Positions 1-8,833 are shown, numbered from the stretch's first letter. The stretch is 48,400 nucleotides of DNA from Hydrogenophilales bacterium CG_4_10_14_3_um_filter_63_21 (GCA_002784045.1 PFJX01000009.1:1-48400); one strand, 5' to 3'. Translations and numbers: made by a program. Notes: a model not told the origin generated them from the letters alone.

Positions 1-72
1 CAATGGCCTGCGCGATTATGGGCGCAGCCCGGTATCCTTTAGGGCATCACGCGAATTCATGCAATATCCGGG

Positions 73-519
73 CTAGTGCGTCACGCGTGCCTGGCCAGCA
101 GATTCGAGGATGCGCACGCGGTCGCCACTGGTGAATTTTTCGCCTGTGTCTTCCTGGACTATCGCGATAGTGCGGCCAGAATCCAGCCTGACGGTGACTT
201 CCTGGCCGGTCTTGCGGGTCATGCCTTCTTCCGCCGCCGCCCCGGCGAGGCCACCGACCACCGCGCCTAGCACGGCGCCCACGGCGGAACCTTTGCCGTG
301 GCCCGCCGTGCTGCCGGCGATGCCGCCCACCACGCCGCCGGCGGCGGTGCCGACACCGGATGCCGTGCCCTCCAGCTTCACGTTGCGCACATTTTCCACC
401 ACGCCCATTTTCACTTCATACATGCGCCGCGCTTCCGCGCGCTGGTAGTCATCGCTACCCTTGCCGCTGGCGCAGCCGGCCAGGGCGACGGGAATGAGAA
501 GCAGCCAGCCTGTTTTCAT
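73..519 (-). CDS. Glycine-zipper outer-membrane lipoprotein (SlyB-like)
   Basis: Small envelope lipoprotein of the SlyB/glycine-zipper 2TM type. The start at 519 gives a signal peptide ending in the lipobox LAGC, so the mature protein would be lipidated on Cys. The middle (about residues 50-95) is a run of Gly and Ala (VGGIAGSTAGHGKGSAVGAV) typical of paired glycine-zipper membrane helices. The C-terminal 50 residues are a small beta-rich domain (VTVRLDSGRTIAIVQ). I chose 519 over the in-frame 534 because GGAG sits six bases before it, whereas 534 overlaps the upstream kinase stop. It follows the PfkB kinase gene closely and may be cotranscribed with it. The exact role of SlyB-like proteins is unclear; they are generally associated with outer-membrane integrity. 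Family call is confident, function is not. Confidence 0.8.
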   Translation of the reverse strand: MKTGWLLLIPVALAGCASGKGSDDYQRAEARRMYEVKMGVVENVRNVKLEGTASGVGTAAGGVVGGIAGSTAGHGKGSAVGAVLGAVVGGLAGAAAEEGMTRKTGQEVTVRLDSGRTIAIVQEDTGEKFTSGDRVRILESAGQARVTH

Positions 520-530
520 GTCGATCTCCA

Positions 531-1463
531 TCACAGTGAGTAACCGTATTCAGATTTGAAGCCTTCAGCGATCTCGTCCCAGGTGAAGCGATGGTTCTGG
601 CCACCGCGGCTGGCGATCTTGATCGCGCCGAGTAGCCCGGCCAGGCGGCCGCAGGTGGGCCAGTCCATGCCCTTGCGCATCCCCATCATCAGACCAGCCC
701 GGTAGGCATCGCCGCAGCCGGTTGGATCAACCACCTCGCTCGCCTTGGCGGCGGCGATGTCATGTACCTGGCCATCCGCATAGACCCGCGAACCGTCGCC
801 ACCCAGCGTCACCACCAGCGCGCGCACCTGGCACGCCAATTTCTCCAGCGACTGACCCGTGCGCTCCTGCAAAAGTTTCGCCTCGTAGTCATTGCAGGTG
901 AGGTACTCGGCCTGGCGGATGAAGCCCAGCAACTCTTCGCCATTGAACATTGGCAGGCCCTGGCCGGGGTCGAAAACGAAGGGAATGCCGGCGTCGGCGA
1001 ACTGGCGCGCGTGATCAATCATGCCCTGGCGACCATCCGGCGAGACGATGCCGAGTTTGATCCCCTCGGCACAGTCCACCTTGTTCTGCTGCGCGAAGTT
1101 CATCGCGCCGGGGTGGAAGGCGGTGATCTGGTTGTCGTCCAGGTCGGTGGTGATAAAGGCCTGCGCGGTGAAGGTGTTGGCGACGCGATGGATGTGGCTG
1201 GCGTCGAGATCGAGTTGCTTCAGACGCTCGGCATAGGGCGCGAAGTCATCGCCCACGGTTGCCATGATCAACGGCTCGCCACCCAACAGCTTCATGTTGT
1301 AGGCGATGTTCCCGGCGCAACCGCCGAACTCGCGGCGCATGTCTGGCACCAGGAAAGCCACGTTCAGGATGTGAATCTGCTCGGGCAGGATGTGGTTCTT
1401 GAATTGGTCGTGGAACACCATGATGGTGTCGAAGGCCATTGAGCCGCAGATCAGAGTACGCAT
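531..1463 (-). CDS. PfkB-family carbohydrate/adenosine kinase
   Basis: A 310-residue ribokinase-fold kinase of the PfkB family, expected to phosphorylate a sugar or nucleoside hydroxyl with ATP in the cytoplasm. The N-terminal part has the glycine-rich substrate region (FGGCAGNIAYN, about residues 46-56). The C-terminal PfkB signature DPTGCGDAYRAGL contains the catalytic Asp of the GAGD-type motif, with Cys in place of the usual Ala. Overall similarity is to the group annotated in betaproteobacteria as adenosine kinase or carbohydrate kinase; substrate cannot be decided from sequence. The start at 1463 gives the canonical beginning MRTLICGSMAFDTI. The gene is separated from ccmH by about 200 bases with no obvious gene and runs into the downstream lipoprotein gene with only 11 bases between stop and start. 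Confidence 0.85.
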   Translation of the reverse strand: MRTLICGSMAFDTIMVFHDQFKNHILPEQIHILNVAFLVPDMRREFGGCAGNIAYNMKLLGGEPLIMATVGDDFAPYAERLKQLDLDASHIHRVANTFTAQAFITTDLDDNQITAFHPGAMNFAQQNKVDCAEGIKLGIVSPDGRQGMIDHARQFADAGIPFVFDPGQGLPMFNGEELLGFIRQAEYLTCNDYEAKLLQERTGQSLEKLACQVRALVVTLGGDGSRVYADGQVHDIAAAKASEVVDPTGCGDAYRAGLMMGMRKGMDWPTCGRLAGLLGAIKIASRGGQNHRFTWDEIAEGFKSEYGYSL

Positions 1464-1659
1464 GGAGGTTTATCGCAAGAAAAGTGTACGGTTCTGGCTA
1501 TGCCGGCCAACTGGATCAGGACTAACCCCGTCGATCATCCGCGGCCTGGCAACCCATTCATGCTCGCCAGGCCTTCGCTTAACCAGCCATGATGGCCGGC
1601 TCATCGGGCATGGGCCGGATCGCCTTTTCATGGGCGTGCGGCGCTTCCGACCAGAGCCA

Positions 1660-2112
1660 TTAATTCTTGTCATCCAGAAGTTGGGCGGCCTCGGCGAGCT
1701 GCTGCTCGTCCACGGGGACATCCTTGAAGGCGCGGCGTTTCTTCAGCGTGACGTACCAGATTGCGCCACCCAACCCCAGAAACAGCAGGGGCCCCAGCCA
1801 GAGCAGATAGGTAATTGGCTTGAATGGTGGCCGATACAGGACGAAGTCGCCATAGCGAGTGGTGAGATATTCGATAACCTCTTTGTCATTCTTGCCCGCC
1901 TTCATCTGGGCGCGGATTTCCTTTCTGAGGTCTTCCGCCAGTTCCGCGTGCGAGCCTGCCAAGGATTCGTTCTGGCACACCAGGCAACGCAGATCGGTGG
2001 CGAGGATGACCATGCGTTGCTCGATCACCGGATCTTCGCCGACAGGGGTGGCTTCGTCGGCCCAGAGCGGGGCGGCCAGCGTGAGCATGAGGGTGAACAG
2101 CAGCGATTTCAT
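1660..2112 (-). CDS. ccmH: Cytochrome c maturation protein CcmH
   Basis: A 150-residue thiol-disulfide component of System I cytochrome c maturation. It has a cleavable signal peptide (MKSLLFTLMLTLAAPLWA), the family motif LRCLVCQN with the two redox cysteines at 43 and 46, and a C-terminal membrane anchor around residues 100-122. It is expected to act in the periplasm, reducing the apocytochrome CxxCH cysteines together with CcmG before heme ligation by CcmF. Its start overlaps the ccmG stop by four bases (ATGA), indicating translational coupling. It is the short CcmH form without the fused TPR domain, and no separate ccmI follows; the next gene is an unrelated kinase. The TPR chaperone function must therefore be encoded elsewhere or be absent. 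Confidence 0.93.
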   Translation of the reverse strand: MKSLLFTLMLTLAAPLWADEATPVGEDPVIEQRMVILATDLRCLVCQNESLAGSHAELAEDLRKEIRAQMKAGKNDKEVIEYLTTRYGDFVLYRPPFKPITYLLWLGPLLFLGLGGAIWYVTLKKRRAFKDVPVDEQQLAEAAQLLDDKN

Positions 2113-2630
2113 GCGCCCAACTCCTGCAATTTCGGCTCGATTTTTTCTTTCCAGACTTCTTCGCTGATCGCGCCAATGTGCTTCATGCGGATGATGCCGG
2201 CCTTGTCGATGACGTAGGTTTCCGGCGTCCCGGTGACGCCGTAGTCGATACCGACCTTGCCGCTGAGGTCGTCCGGCACAGCCAGAAACGGGTCGCCGGT
2301 TTGCGCCAGCAGTTGTTCCGCTTCGCGGCCCTTGTCCTTCCAGTTGAGGCCGACGATGGGTACCGATTGGCTCCTGGCCAGGGCCATGAGCACGGGATGT
2401 TCCTCCCGACAGGAGACACACCAGGGCGCCCAGACATTGAGTAGCCAGACCTTGCCCTTCATGTCGGCGGGGCTGAAGCTGGCGTTGGCATTGCCCACCA
2501 GCGGCAGGGTGAAAGCCGGCGCCGGCTTGCCGATGAAGGGCGAGGGCACTTCGCGCGGATTCAGAAACAACCCCTTGGCGAAGAAGCCGACGAGGACGGC
2601 GAAGAGGATCAGGGGTAACCAGCGTTTCAC
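2109..2630 (-). CDS. ccmG: Thiol:disulfide interchange protein CcmG/DsbE
   Basis: A 173-residue membrane-anchored thioredoxin-fold protein. An N-terminal hydrophobic anchor (residues 4-23) is followed by a thioredoxin domain with the active site WAPWCVSC (Cys71 and Cys74) and the cis-proline region TGTPETY. CcmG keeps the heme-binding cysteines of apocytochromes reduced in the periplasm, acting with CcmH. The gene sits in the ccm operon between ccmF and ccmH, overlapping ccmH by four bases. A 133-base gap containing a repeat separates it from ccmF, an unusual spacing in an otherwise tightly packed operon. Length and motifs are normal for the family. Confidence 0.93.
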   Translation of the reverse strand: MKRWLPLILFAVLVGFFAKGLFLNPREVPSPFIGKPAPAFTLPLVGNANASFSPADMKGKVWLLNVWAPWCVSCREEHPVLMALARSQSVPIVGLNWKDKGREAEQLLAQTGDPFLAVPDDLSGKVGIDYGVTGTPETYVIDKAGIIRMKHIGAISEEVWKEKIEPKLQELGA

Positions 2631-2651
2631 GATTCAGCACTCCACTGCCCG

Positions 2652-2740
2652 CCATTCCCACTCATGCGGGAATCCAGGGCGACGACCTGATTGCAATTTG
2701 ATAAAGGATGCGGCTTCCCGCTTGCGCGGGAATGCCGGGT
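2652..2740. repeat. Paired short palindromic repeat between ccmF and ccmG
   Basis: Two short hairpin-forming units sit in the only sizeable gap inside the ccm operon. One has ATTCCCACTCATGCGGGAAT around 2654-2673, the second TTCCCGCTTGCGCGGGAA around 2715-2732. They resemble the widespread proteobacterial intergenic repeat whose core is ATTCCCGC...GCGGGAAT. They could attenuate or stabilise the mRNA between ccmF and ccmG. This is inference from sequence form only. Confidence 0.55.
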
Positions 2741-2763
2741 CAATGTCGCCAGCGCCGCCATCC

Positions 2764-4746
2764 TCAAACCCCCTGGGTTGCCACACCAGCCGGGGCCGGG
2801 GCCGGGGCCTTGACCCCGATGCGATAGCGCCGATCCGACGCCGCCAGTAAGCCCCCCACCGCCAGCATGAGCCCGCCGATCCAGAGCCAGTTGATAAAAG
2901 GCTTGTAGAAGATGCGGACCACCCAGATCTCGGCCTTGTCGTCCAGGGGTTCGCCCAGGGCGACATAAACGTCACGGAACAGGTTGGGATCGATAGCGGC
3001 CTCGGTCATGGGCATGCCAGAAGCGTTGTAGATACGCTTTTCCGGGTTCAGCACAAACAATTTCTTGCCCTCCTTGCTCACCTCCACCGTCCCCTCGGCG
3101 GCACGGTAATTGGGTCCTTGGCGTTCCTTGATGCCCTGGAAGGTGAAGGTGTAGCCGGCCAACTGCGTGTGATCGCCCACGTTCATGCGCACATCGCGTT
3201 CAGTCTGGTAATTGGCCACCACGGTGATGCCGGCCACGCCCAAGGCGATGCCAAAGTGGGCCAGTTGCATGCCCCAGAAACCACGCGGCAGGTTGCTAAG
3301 ACGGCTCAGCAGACCGCCCTGCGTGTACTTCAGGCGCTCGCGGAAGCCAATCAGCACCGTGAGCGCGATCCAGATTGACAGGGCAATGCCGATCGTCGCC
3401 CAGGGATTGAAGCCGTTCAGCGTCAGTGGCAGCAAGATGCCGGTGGCCACGGAGATCGCCAAAGCCCATTTCAGCCGCGCCACCATGTCGGGCAGGCTGC
3501 TGCCGTTCCAGCGCGCCAGCGGGCCAACCCCCATAAGGAAGAGCGCGGGCGCCATCAGCGGCACAAACACCGCGTTGAAGTAGGGCGGGCCGACGGAAAT
3601 CTTGCCCATGCCGAGAGCATCCATCAGCAGCGGGTAGAGTGTGCCAAGCAGCACCGAGCCCATCGCCGCCAACAGAACGACATTGTTGGCGAGCAACAGG
3701 GCTTCGCGCGAGAACCAGGTGAAGCGGCCGCCGGTCAGCATTTTGGGAGCGCGCCAGGCGAACAGGGCCAGGGAGCCGCCGATCACCACGGCCAGGAAGC
3801 CGAGGATGAAGGCGCCACGTGCCGGGTCGGTGGCGAAGGCGTGGACCGAGGAAAGGACGCCAGAGCGGACCAGAAAAGTACCGAGCAGCGACAGCGAGAA
3901 AGCCGTGATGGCAAGCAGTACGGTCCAGGCTTTGAAGGCGCCGCGTTTTTCCGTCACCGCCAAAGAATGGATCAGGGCGGTGCCGGCCAGCCAGGGCATG
4001 AAGGAGGCATTTTCCGTGGGATCCCAGAACCACCAACCACCCCAGCCCAGCTCGTTGTAAGCCCACCAACTGCCCATCACGATCCCCACCGAGAGAAGGG
4101 ACCAGGCCACCGTGGTCCAGGGTCGCGACCAGCGCGCCCAGGCCGCATCCAGGCGGCCGGACAGCAGTGCGGCCAACGCGAAGGCGAAGGCGACCGAGAA
4201 ACCGACGTAGCCCATGTACAGCATGGGCGGATGGAACACCATGCCGGGGTCTTGCAGCAGAGGGTTCAGGTCGCGCCCTTCCGCGGCGGCCGGCAGCAGG
4301 CGCAGGAAGGGGTTGGAGGTGGTCAGCAGGAAGGACAGGAAGCCGGCGGAAACCAGCCCCATGATGCCAATCACCCGCGCCACCATGTCGTCCGGCAAAT
4401 GCCGTGAGAACACCGACACCGCCGTGGTCCAGAACCCCAGGATCAAGGCCCACAGCAGCATGGAGCCTTCATGCGAACCCCAGGTGGCGGCGAAGCAGTA
4501 AATCTTCGGCAATTGCGAGAAGGAGTTTTGCGCCACGTTCACCACCGAGAAGTCATTGGTGATGAAGGAATAGGCGAGACAGGCGAAGGCAATGCCGACG
4601 AACACGAACTGCCCTTGCGCCGCCGGCCGCGCCACGGCCATGAGCGTGAGGTTGCCGCGCTGCGCGCCAATGATTGGCAGGATAGCCTGGGTAAGCGCCA
4701 ACAGCAGCGCGACGATGAGGGCGAAATTGCCGATTTCGGGAATCAT
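2764..4746 (-). CDS. ccmF: Heme lyase subunit CcmF
   Basis: A 660-residue polytopic inner-membrane protein, the core of the System I heme lyase that attaches heme from holo-CcmE to apocytochromes c. It carries the tryptophan-rich heme-handling WWD region (GGWWFWDPTENASFMPW), the conserved WGSHEGSMLLW stretch near residue 90, and a large periplasmic domain before the last membrane helix, as in normal CcmF. I chose the start MIPEIGNF at 4746, preceded by AGGAG, over an upstream in-frame start at 4788. It lies 54 bases after ccmE in the operon ccmABCDEF-(repeat)-ccmGH. The C-terminus ends in an Ala/Pro-rich tail (VKAPAPAPAG), not usually conserved. Confidence 0.95.
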   Translation of the reverse strand: MIPEIGNFALIVALLLALTQAILPIIGAQRGNLTLMAVARPAAQGQFVFVGIAFACLAYSFITNDFSVVNVAQNSFSQLPKIYCFAATWGSHEGSMLLWALILGFWTTAVSVFSRHLPDDMVARVIGIMGLVSAGFLSFLLTTSNPFLRLLPAAAEGRDLNPLLQDPGMVFHPPMLYMGYVGFSVAFAFALAALLSGRLDAAWARWSRPWTTVAWSLLSVGIVMGSWWAYNELGWGGWWFWDPTENASFMPWLAGTALIHSLAVTEKRGAFKAWTVLLAITAFSLSLLGTFLVRSGVLSSVHAFATDPARGAFILGFLAVVIGGSLALFAWRAPKMLTGGRFTWFSREALLLANNVVLLAAMGSVLLGTLYPLLMDALGMGKISVGPPYFNAVFVPLMAPALFLMGVGPLARWNGSSLPDMVARLKWALAISVATGILLPLTLNGFNPWATIGIALSIWIALTVLIGFRERLKYTQGGLLSRLSNLPRGFWGMQLAHFGIALGVAGITVVANYQTERDVRMNVGDHTQLAGYTFTFQGIKERQGPNYRAAEGTVEVSKEGKKLFVLNPEKRIYNASGMPMTEAAIDPNLFRDVYVALGEPLDDKAEIWVVRIFYKPFINWLWIGGLMLAVGGLLAASDRRYRIGVKAPAPAPAGVATQGV

Positions 4747-4800
4747 GGAGGTCTCCTCTAAAGTCCTGGGCGCGAGCCGGCGGCGCACACCCGGACCGAT

Positions 4801-5247
4801 TTACTGTTGCAGGGTCTTCTGCGCCTTCTGCGCCTGTTCGATGGCGCTGGCGGCCTCGGGCGGCATGTAGTTCTCGTCGTGCTTGGCCAGCACCTGGGTA
4901 GCGGTAAACAGGCCATCGCTGCCGAGTTTGCCTTCCGCCACCACGCCTTTGCCTTCCTTGAACAGGTCGGGAAGGATGCCCTTGTAGACCACATTCATGG
5001 ACTTGGCGGTGTCGGTGACGACGAAATGCGAGGTAAGGCCGTCGGCTTCGCGTTTCAGGCTGCCTTTTTCCACCAGGCCGCCGATACGAAAAGCGCGGCC
5101 GGTGGGCGCCTCGCCCTTATCCACCTGGGTGGGTGTGAAAAAGAACACCAGATTGCTTTGGAAGGCATTGAGGATGAGCGCGGCGGCGATGCCGATGCCA
5201 GCGAGCGCCAGGACGATGACCAAAAGTTTTTTATGGCGTGACTTCAT
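4801..5247 (-). CDS. ccmE: Periplasmic heme chaperone CcmE
   Basis: A 148-residue protein with one N-terminal signal anchor (about residues 8-28) and a periplasmic OB-fold domain. The heme-binding site is visible: His123 in [12 protein letters not shown], with the conserved Tyr127. CcmE receives heme covalently from CcmC and delivers it to CcmF/CcmH. Residues after 130 form a Gln/Ala-rich flexible tail. The start MKSRHKK at 5247 is coupled to the ccmD stop (ATGA overlap); an in-frame start twelve bases upstream is less likely. Family identity is secure. Confidence 0.94.
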   Translation of the reverse strand: MKSRHKKLLVIVLALAGIGIAAALILNAFQSNLVFFFTPTQVDKGEAPTGRAFRIGGLVEKGSLKREADGLTSHFVVTDTAKSMNVVYKGILPDLFKEGKGVVAEGKLGSDGLFTATQVLAKHDENYMPPEAASAIEQAQKAQKTLQQ

Positions 5248-5417
5248 TGTTCTTCCCACTGCTGCATGCGCTTCAGGCTGCGGCGCGTCTCAGCGCTGGC
5301 GCGTTTCAATAAAATGACCTCGATCAACACACCGGCGACAGTCACGCCATAAGAACCCCAGATATAGAGGCCGTAGCCACCCATGTTCCAGAAGTCGGAC
5401 CAGCTTGCCCACTCCAT
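5244..5417 (-). CDS. ccmD: Heme exporter protein CcmD (57 residues)
   Basis: A very small open frame between ccmC and ccmE. It translates to 57 residues beginning [20 protein letters not shown], with a single hydrophobic segment (about residues 15-38) followed by a basic, charged tail ([17 protein letters not shown]). This matches CcmD, the small membrane protein that helps release holo-CcmE from the CcmABCD complex. It begins one base after the ccmC stop and ends overlapping the ccmE start by four bases, which fits tight translational coupling. The conserved WxxFWxMGGYxxYVW-like beginning supports the call. Confidence 0.9.
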   Translation of the reverse strand: MEWASWSDFWNMGGYGLYIWGSYGVTVAGVLIEVILLKRASAETRRSLKRMQQWEEQ

Positions 5418-5418
5418 C

Positions 5419-6153
5419 TCAGTTCTCCTTTTCCAGAATCGCCTTGACCCACTCGGTTTGCCGTTCCCGCTCCAGGATGACCCGTCGCACCCGTACCAAG
5501 GCCACGGCGATGGTGTAAAACCAGGCGGCGATGGCCAGCACCAGCATGCCGAGAAGCATGATCTTGGCCATGCTGGGCGCTTTCATCAGATTGATGGTGG
5601 AGCCCTGGTGCAAGGTGTTCCACCACTTCACCGAGAAGTAGATGATCGGTACGTTGATGGCGCCAATCAGCGTCAACAGTGACCCGGCGCGATCACCGCG
5701 TCGGATGTCGTCGATCGCGGCCCACAGGGCGATGATGCCGATGTACAGAAACAGCAGGATCAACTCCGAAGTCAGGCGCGCATCCCACACCCACCAGGCG
5801 CCCCACATCGGCTTGCCCCACAAGGCGCCGGTCCACAGGGCGACGAAGGTGAACATCGCCCCGGTCGGCGCCAGCGCGCGCGCCATCATGAATGACAGGC
5901 GGGTGTTGAAAGCCAGGCCGATCGCGCCCCAGAAGGCCATCACCATATAGATGAACATCGACATCCAGGCCGCTGGCACATGGATAAAAATGATCCGGTA
6001 AGCCTCACCCTGCTGAAAATCGGTGGGCGCCATGAAGAAGCTGATGTAAAGGCCCCAGACGGTGAGGATGCCCGCGCCCCAGGCGAACCAGGGGATGAGC
6101 TTGCCGGCTAGGCGATAGAAATTGGCGGGGGAGGCGTAGGTATAGAGATTCAT
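5419..6153 (-). CDS. ccmC: Heme export/ligation protein CcmC
   Basis: A 244-residue inner-membrane protein with six predicted helices and the tryptophan-rich signature WGAWWVWDARLTSELILLF. CcmC loads heme onto CcmE. The conserved periplasmic histidines of the family are present (IIFIHVPAAWMS and WWNTLHQGS). I prefer the ATG at 6153 (MNLYTYASPANFY) to an upstream GTG at 6177, because the latter overlaps ccmB and adds non-conserved residues; the ribosome-binding site for either is weak. It follows ccmB by seven bases, and ccmD starts immediately after its stop. Confidence 0.94.
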   Translation of the reverse strand: MNLYTYASPANFYRLAGKLIPWFAWGAGILTVWGLYISFFMAPTDFQQGEAYRIIFIHVPAAWMSMFIYMVMAFWGAIGLAFNTRLSFMMARALAPTGAMFTFVALWTGALWGKPMWGAWWVWDARLTSELILLFLYIGIIALWAAIDDIRRGDRAGSLLTLIGAINVPIIYFSVKWWNTLHQGSTINLMKAPSMAKIMLLGMLVLAIAAWFYTIAVALVRVRRVILERERQTEWVKAILEKEN

Positions 6154-6160
6154 TCGGCGA

Positions 6161-6829
6161 TTATTCAAGAGAGACACGTAAGGCCGCGGAGGCGATCCAG
6201 GGCGCGATCATAAGGGAGAGCACAAAAAAAGCGCCCAACAATGACAAGTGGGCTTCGGCTCCAGTTCCCGCCATCACGCCATCGACCGCGCCGGCACCAA
6301 AAATTAGTGCCGGCACATAAAGTGGCAAGATCAGCAGGGTCAACAACACCCCACCGCCACGCAGACCCAGGGTGAGCGCGGCGCCAACCCCACCGAGCAG
6401 GGAGAGGATGGGCGTGCCCAGGAGCAGCGATAGTTCCAGCACCCAGATCGCTTCCCAGGAAAGGTTGAACTGAATCCCCAGTACCGGCGCGACCAGCAAT
6501 AGCGGGATGCCGTAGATCAGCCAGTGCGCGAGCGACTTGCCCAACACCAGAAGCACGGTGGGTTCGGGCGACAGCACCATGTGTTCCAGGCTGCCATCGC
6601 GATGGTCGTCGGCGAACAGGCGTGACAGCGACAGTAGAGAAGCCAGGGTGGCCGCCACCCACAGCACACCAGGGCCGATGCGCGCCAACATGGCCGGTTC
6701 CGGACCGACACCGAGCGGGAACAGGCTGGCGACCATGACAAAGAAGAACTGCGCAATCAGCCAGTCGCCGCGACGGCGGGTCGCCAGGGTAAGGTCGCGG
6801 CGGAGGACGGCGAGGACAAAACGGTGCAT
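6161..6829 (-). CDS. ccmB: Heme exporter ABC permease CcmB
   Basis: A 222-residue integral membrane protein with six hydrophobic segments, matching the CcmB permease that partners the CcmA ATPase in the CcmABCD complex. The complex uses ATP to release holo-CcmE from CcmC rather than to export free heme. Typical features are the cytoplasmic FADDHRDGSLEHMVLSP loop and the LLLGTPILSLLGGVGAALTLGLRGGG stretch around residues 135-160. Its start shares one base with the ccmA stop, indicating coupled translation. No anomalies are seen. Confidence 0.94.
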   Translation of the reverse strand: MHRFVLAVLRRDLTLATRRRGDWLIAQFFFVMVASLFPLGVGPEPAMLARIGPGVLWVAATLASLLSLSRLFADDHRDGSLEHMVLSPEPTVLLVLGKSLAHWLIYGIPLLLVAPVLGIQFNLSWEAIWVLELSLLLGTPILSLLGGVGAALTLGLRGGGVLLTLLILPLYVPALIFGAGAVDGVMAGTGAEAHLSLLGAFFVLSLMIAPWIASAALRVSLE

Positions 6830-7485
6830 TAGTTGACCGCCAACTCGGGAATAGCCACGTTGCCGACCAACAGGCGCTGCACGTTCACCCCTTCCAGATT
6901 CAGTGCCTGGTGGGTGGTGGCCACGACCATGCCGCCAGCGGTCAGGTGGTCACGGATCAGCCCTTCCATGAGGGTCACGGCATGGACGTCGAGGCCAGTC
7001 AAGGGCTCGTCCAATATCCACAGGACAGCGCCGGCCAGGAGCAGGGATGCCAGCGCCACACGGCGACGCTGGCCAAAAGACAGGACGCGGCAGGGCAGAT
7101 CCAGGCAGCGGGAGAGGCCCAGGCGCTCCAGTGTCGCGACCGCGCGGGGGGCATCGAATGTGCGGCCTTGCAAACCCTCGGCAAAACGCAGGTTTTCCAC
7201 CGGATTGAGGTCATCCTTCACGCCGTTGGCGTGGCCCAGGTAAACCATTGCGGCGTGGAAAGTTTCACGCTGGCGACCGATCAGCGCGCCACACCAGCGC
7301 ACTTCGCCGGCCTCCGGGCGGGCGAGTCCGGTAAGCAGGCGCAGCAGGCTGGTCTTGCCCTGGCCGTTGCCGCCCTGTACCAGCAGTAGTTCACCCGTTT
7401 TCAGGCTGAAGTTCATGCCTTTGAACAAAAGCCGGTCGCCACGGGCGCAGGCCAGGTCATGAACGGAGAGGAGGAAGTCGGACAT
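6829..7485 (-). CDS. ccmA: Heme exporter ATP-binding protein CcmA
   Basis: A 218-residue ABC ATPase and the first gene of the ccm operon. It shows the Walker A motif GGNGQGKTS (about residues 38-46), the ABC signature LSFGQRRRVALA, Walker B LWILDEP and the H-loop TTHQAL. It energises the CcmABCD complex. Start at 7485 gives MSDFLLSVHDLAC, preceded by a purine-rich stretch. The promoter would lie in the 111 bases between this start and the pbpG gene upstream, which also contain the pbpG terminator. Confidence 0.94.
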   Translation of the reverse strand: MSDFLLSVHDLACARGDRLLFKGMNFSLKTGELLLVQGGNGQGKTSLLRLLTGLARPEAGEVRWCGALIGRQRETFHAAMVYLGHANGVKDDLNPVENLRFAEGLQGRTFDAPRAVATLERLGLSRCLDLPCRVLSFGQRRRVALASLLLAGAVLWILDEPLTGLDVHAVTLMEGLIRDHLTAGGMVVATTHQALNLEGVNVQRLLVGNVAIPELAVN

Positions 7486-7552
7486 GGAATAGTGGGAATT
7501 GAAGTTGGGCGAGGATAGCAGGGAAGACGTCTCCGCAAAATCGGACTTTTCG

Positions 7553-7581
7553 ATAAAAAAAGGCGGCTTGAGCCGCCTTTC
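7553..7581 (-). terminator. Rho-independent terminator after pbpG
   Basis: On the minus strand, an 8-bp GC-rich stem AAGGCGGC / GCCGCCTT with a TCAA loop is followed directly by a run of seven T residues. It starts 16 bases after the pbpG stop at 7597 and precedes ccmA, so it separates the two transcription units. The stem and T tract are directly visible. Confidence 0.88.
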
Positions 7582-7596
7582 TCGGGTTGTCCATGG

Positions 7597-8706
7597 TCAA
7601 GCGGGCCCTCGGTGATTGCGACTGGCCAGCCGATTGCCCTGCACCAGCCATTGCCGAATGCGCTGGGCATCGCCGATGCGGCTCCACTTACCCAAAGAAT
7701 CAAGCAACACGATGATGACTTTCTGATCGGCGATTTGCGTCTGCATCACCAGACAATGGCCGGCTTCGTTGATGTAACCGGTTTTCGAGACGCCAATCTC
7801 CCAATCCTGGTTGCGGGTCAGGCTGTTGGTGTTGTTGAACGCCATATGGCTTTGCACGACGCGCGCAATCTTGTGCGTCCTGCCGTGTTCACGGACCCGC
7901 ACCACCCTGGTCCGTGGCAACGAGACATCGTAGCTGCCGGTGCTGGTGATCTGGCGAATCAGCGGATAACGGTAGGCCGCGTCTACCATCTTCACCAGAT
8001 CGGAGGCGGTGGAACGATTGCTGCTGTTGAGGCCGGTGCCATCGACAAAGTGGCTGTCATTCATGCCGATTTCACGCGCCTTGCGGTTCATGGCGGCGAC
8101 GAACGCCTCGCGCCCACCCGGATAGGCGCGGGAGAGCGCGGCGGCGGCACGGTTTTCCGAGGCGATCAGGGCGAGATGCAGCAATTCCTCACGGGTCAGC
8201 CGGGTGCCCAGCGCCAGGCGCGAGCCAGTGCCCTTGAGCCGGTCGACCTCCTCATTGCCGATGACGAGTTCCTCGTTGAGGTCAAGCTCGACATCCAGCG
8301 CCACCATCGCGGTCATCAGCTTGGTGATGGACGCAATGGAAGTGGGCACGTCGACATTCTTGGCGTAAAGCGCTTCCCCGGTTTTCTGGTCGACCACCAA
8401 GGCGGCGGCGGAGCGCAGATTGAGATCATCATCGTGCCTGGATTTGTCGTAGGACACGGCACGCAGCGGCGTCATGACCGGCTTGGCGACGACCTTGCCG
8501 CGCCTACCGGCGCGGGCGTACTTCTTGCCCTTGGCTTTCGACTTGTGCGCGTGTTTCAACTTCTTGGCTTTGGCTTTGGCTTTGGCCTTGGTTTTGTAGA
8601 CTTTTGCCTTGCCTTGCTGCGCGGCCTCCACCTCCGGCACCGCCACCATGGGCGAGGCCAGGAAGGCCAGCATCGAGAAAAGCAGCAGCGTTTTCTTCAT
8701 TTTCAC
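7597..8706 (-). CDS. pbpG: D-alanyl-D-alanine endopeptidase (PBP7/PbpG-like)
   Basis: A 369-residue periplasmic peptidase of the S11 class that cleaves peptidoglycan cross-links. It has a signal peptide (residues 1-28), then an unusual Lys/Ala-rich basic stretch (about 32-75, KTKAKAKAKAKKLKHAHKSK), then the catalytic domain with the penicillin-binding triad SITK, SEN and KTG. The catalytic Ser lies in SIASITKLM. The basic linker is much longer and more repetitive than in E. coli PbpG and may bind negatively charged wall polymers or DNA. Either of the first two methionines (8706 or 8700) could be used. A terminator follows the gene. Confidence 0.9.
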   Translation of the reverse strand: MKMKKTLLLFSMLAFLASPMVAVPEVEAAQQGKAKVYKTKAKAKAKAKKLKHAHKSKAKGKKYARAGRRGKVVAKPVMTPLRAVSYDKSRHDDDLNLRSAAALVVDQKTGEALYAKNVDVPTSIASITKLMTAMVALDVELDLNEELVIGNEEVDRLKGTGSRLALGTRLTREELLHLALIASENRAAAALSRAYPGGREAFVAAMNRKAREIGMNDSHFVDGTGLNSSNRSTASDLVKMVDAAYRYPLIRQITSTGSYDVSLPRTRVVRVREHGRTHKIARVVQSHMAFNNTNSLTRNQDWEIGVSKTGYINEAGHCLVMQTQIADQKVIIVLLDSLGKWSRIGDAQRIRQWLVQGNRLASRNHRGPA

Positions 8707-8833
8707 TCCTCAACCCACACCGTAAGTACAACCGCAATGTAGCAAATATCGACGCTTGTACTGAAATCTTTAGATTTCACTTTAACTGCGCAATCAATTA
8801 TTTCAATGCGATTGTACTGGACTACAGGAATCG

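Noticed and set aside
1-72. A gene fragment at the left edge
   Set aside because: Too short and without recognisable protein sequence on either strand.
1464-1659. A ccmI or other small gene after ccmH
   Set aside because: Frames here show no TPR pattern or conserved protein; the stretch appears non-coding.
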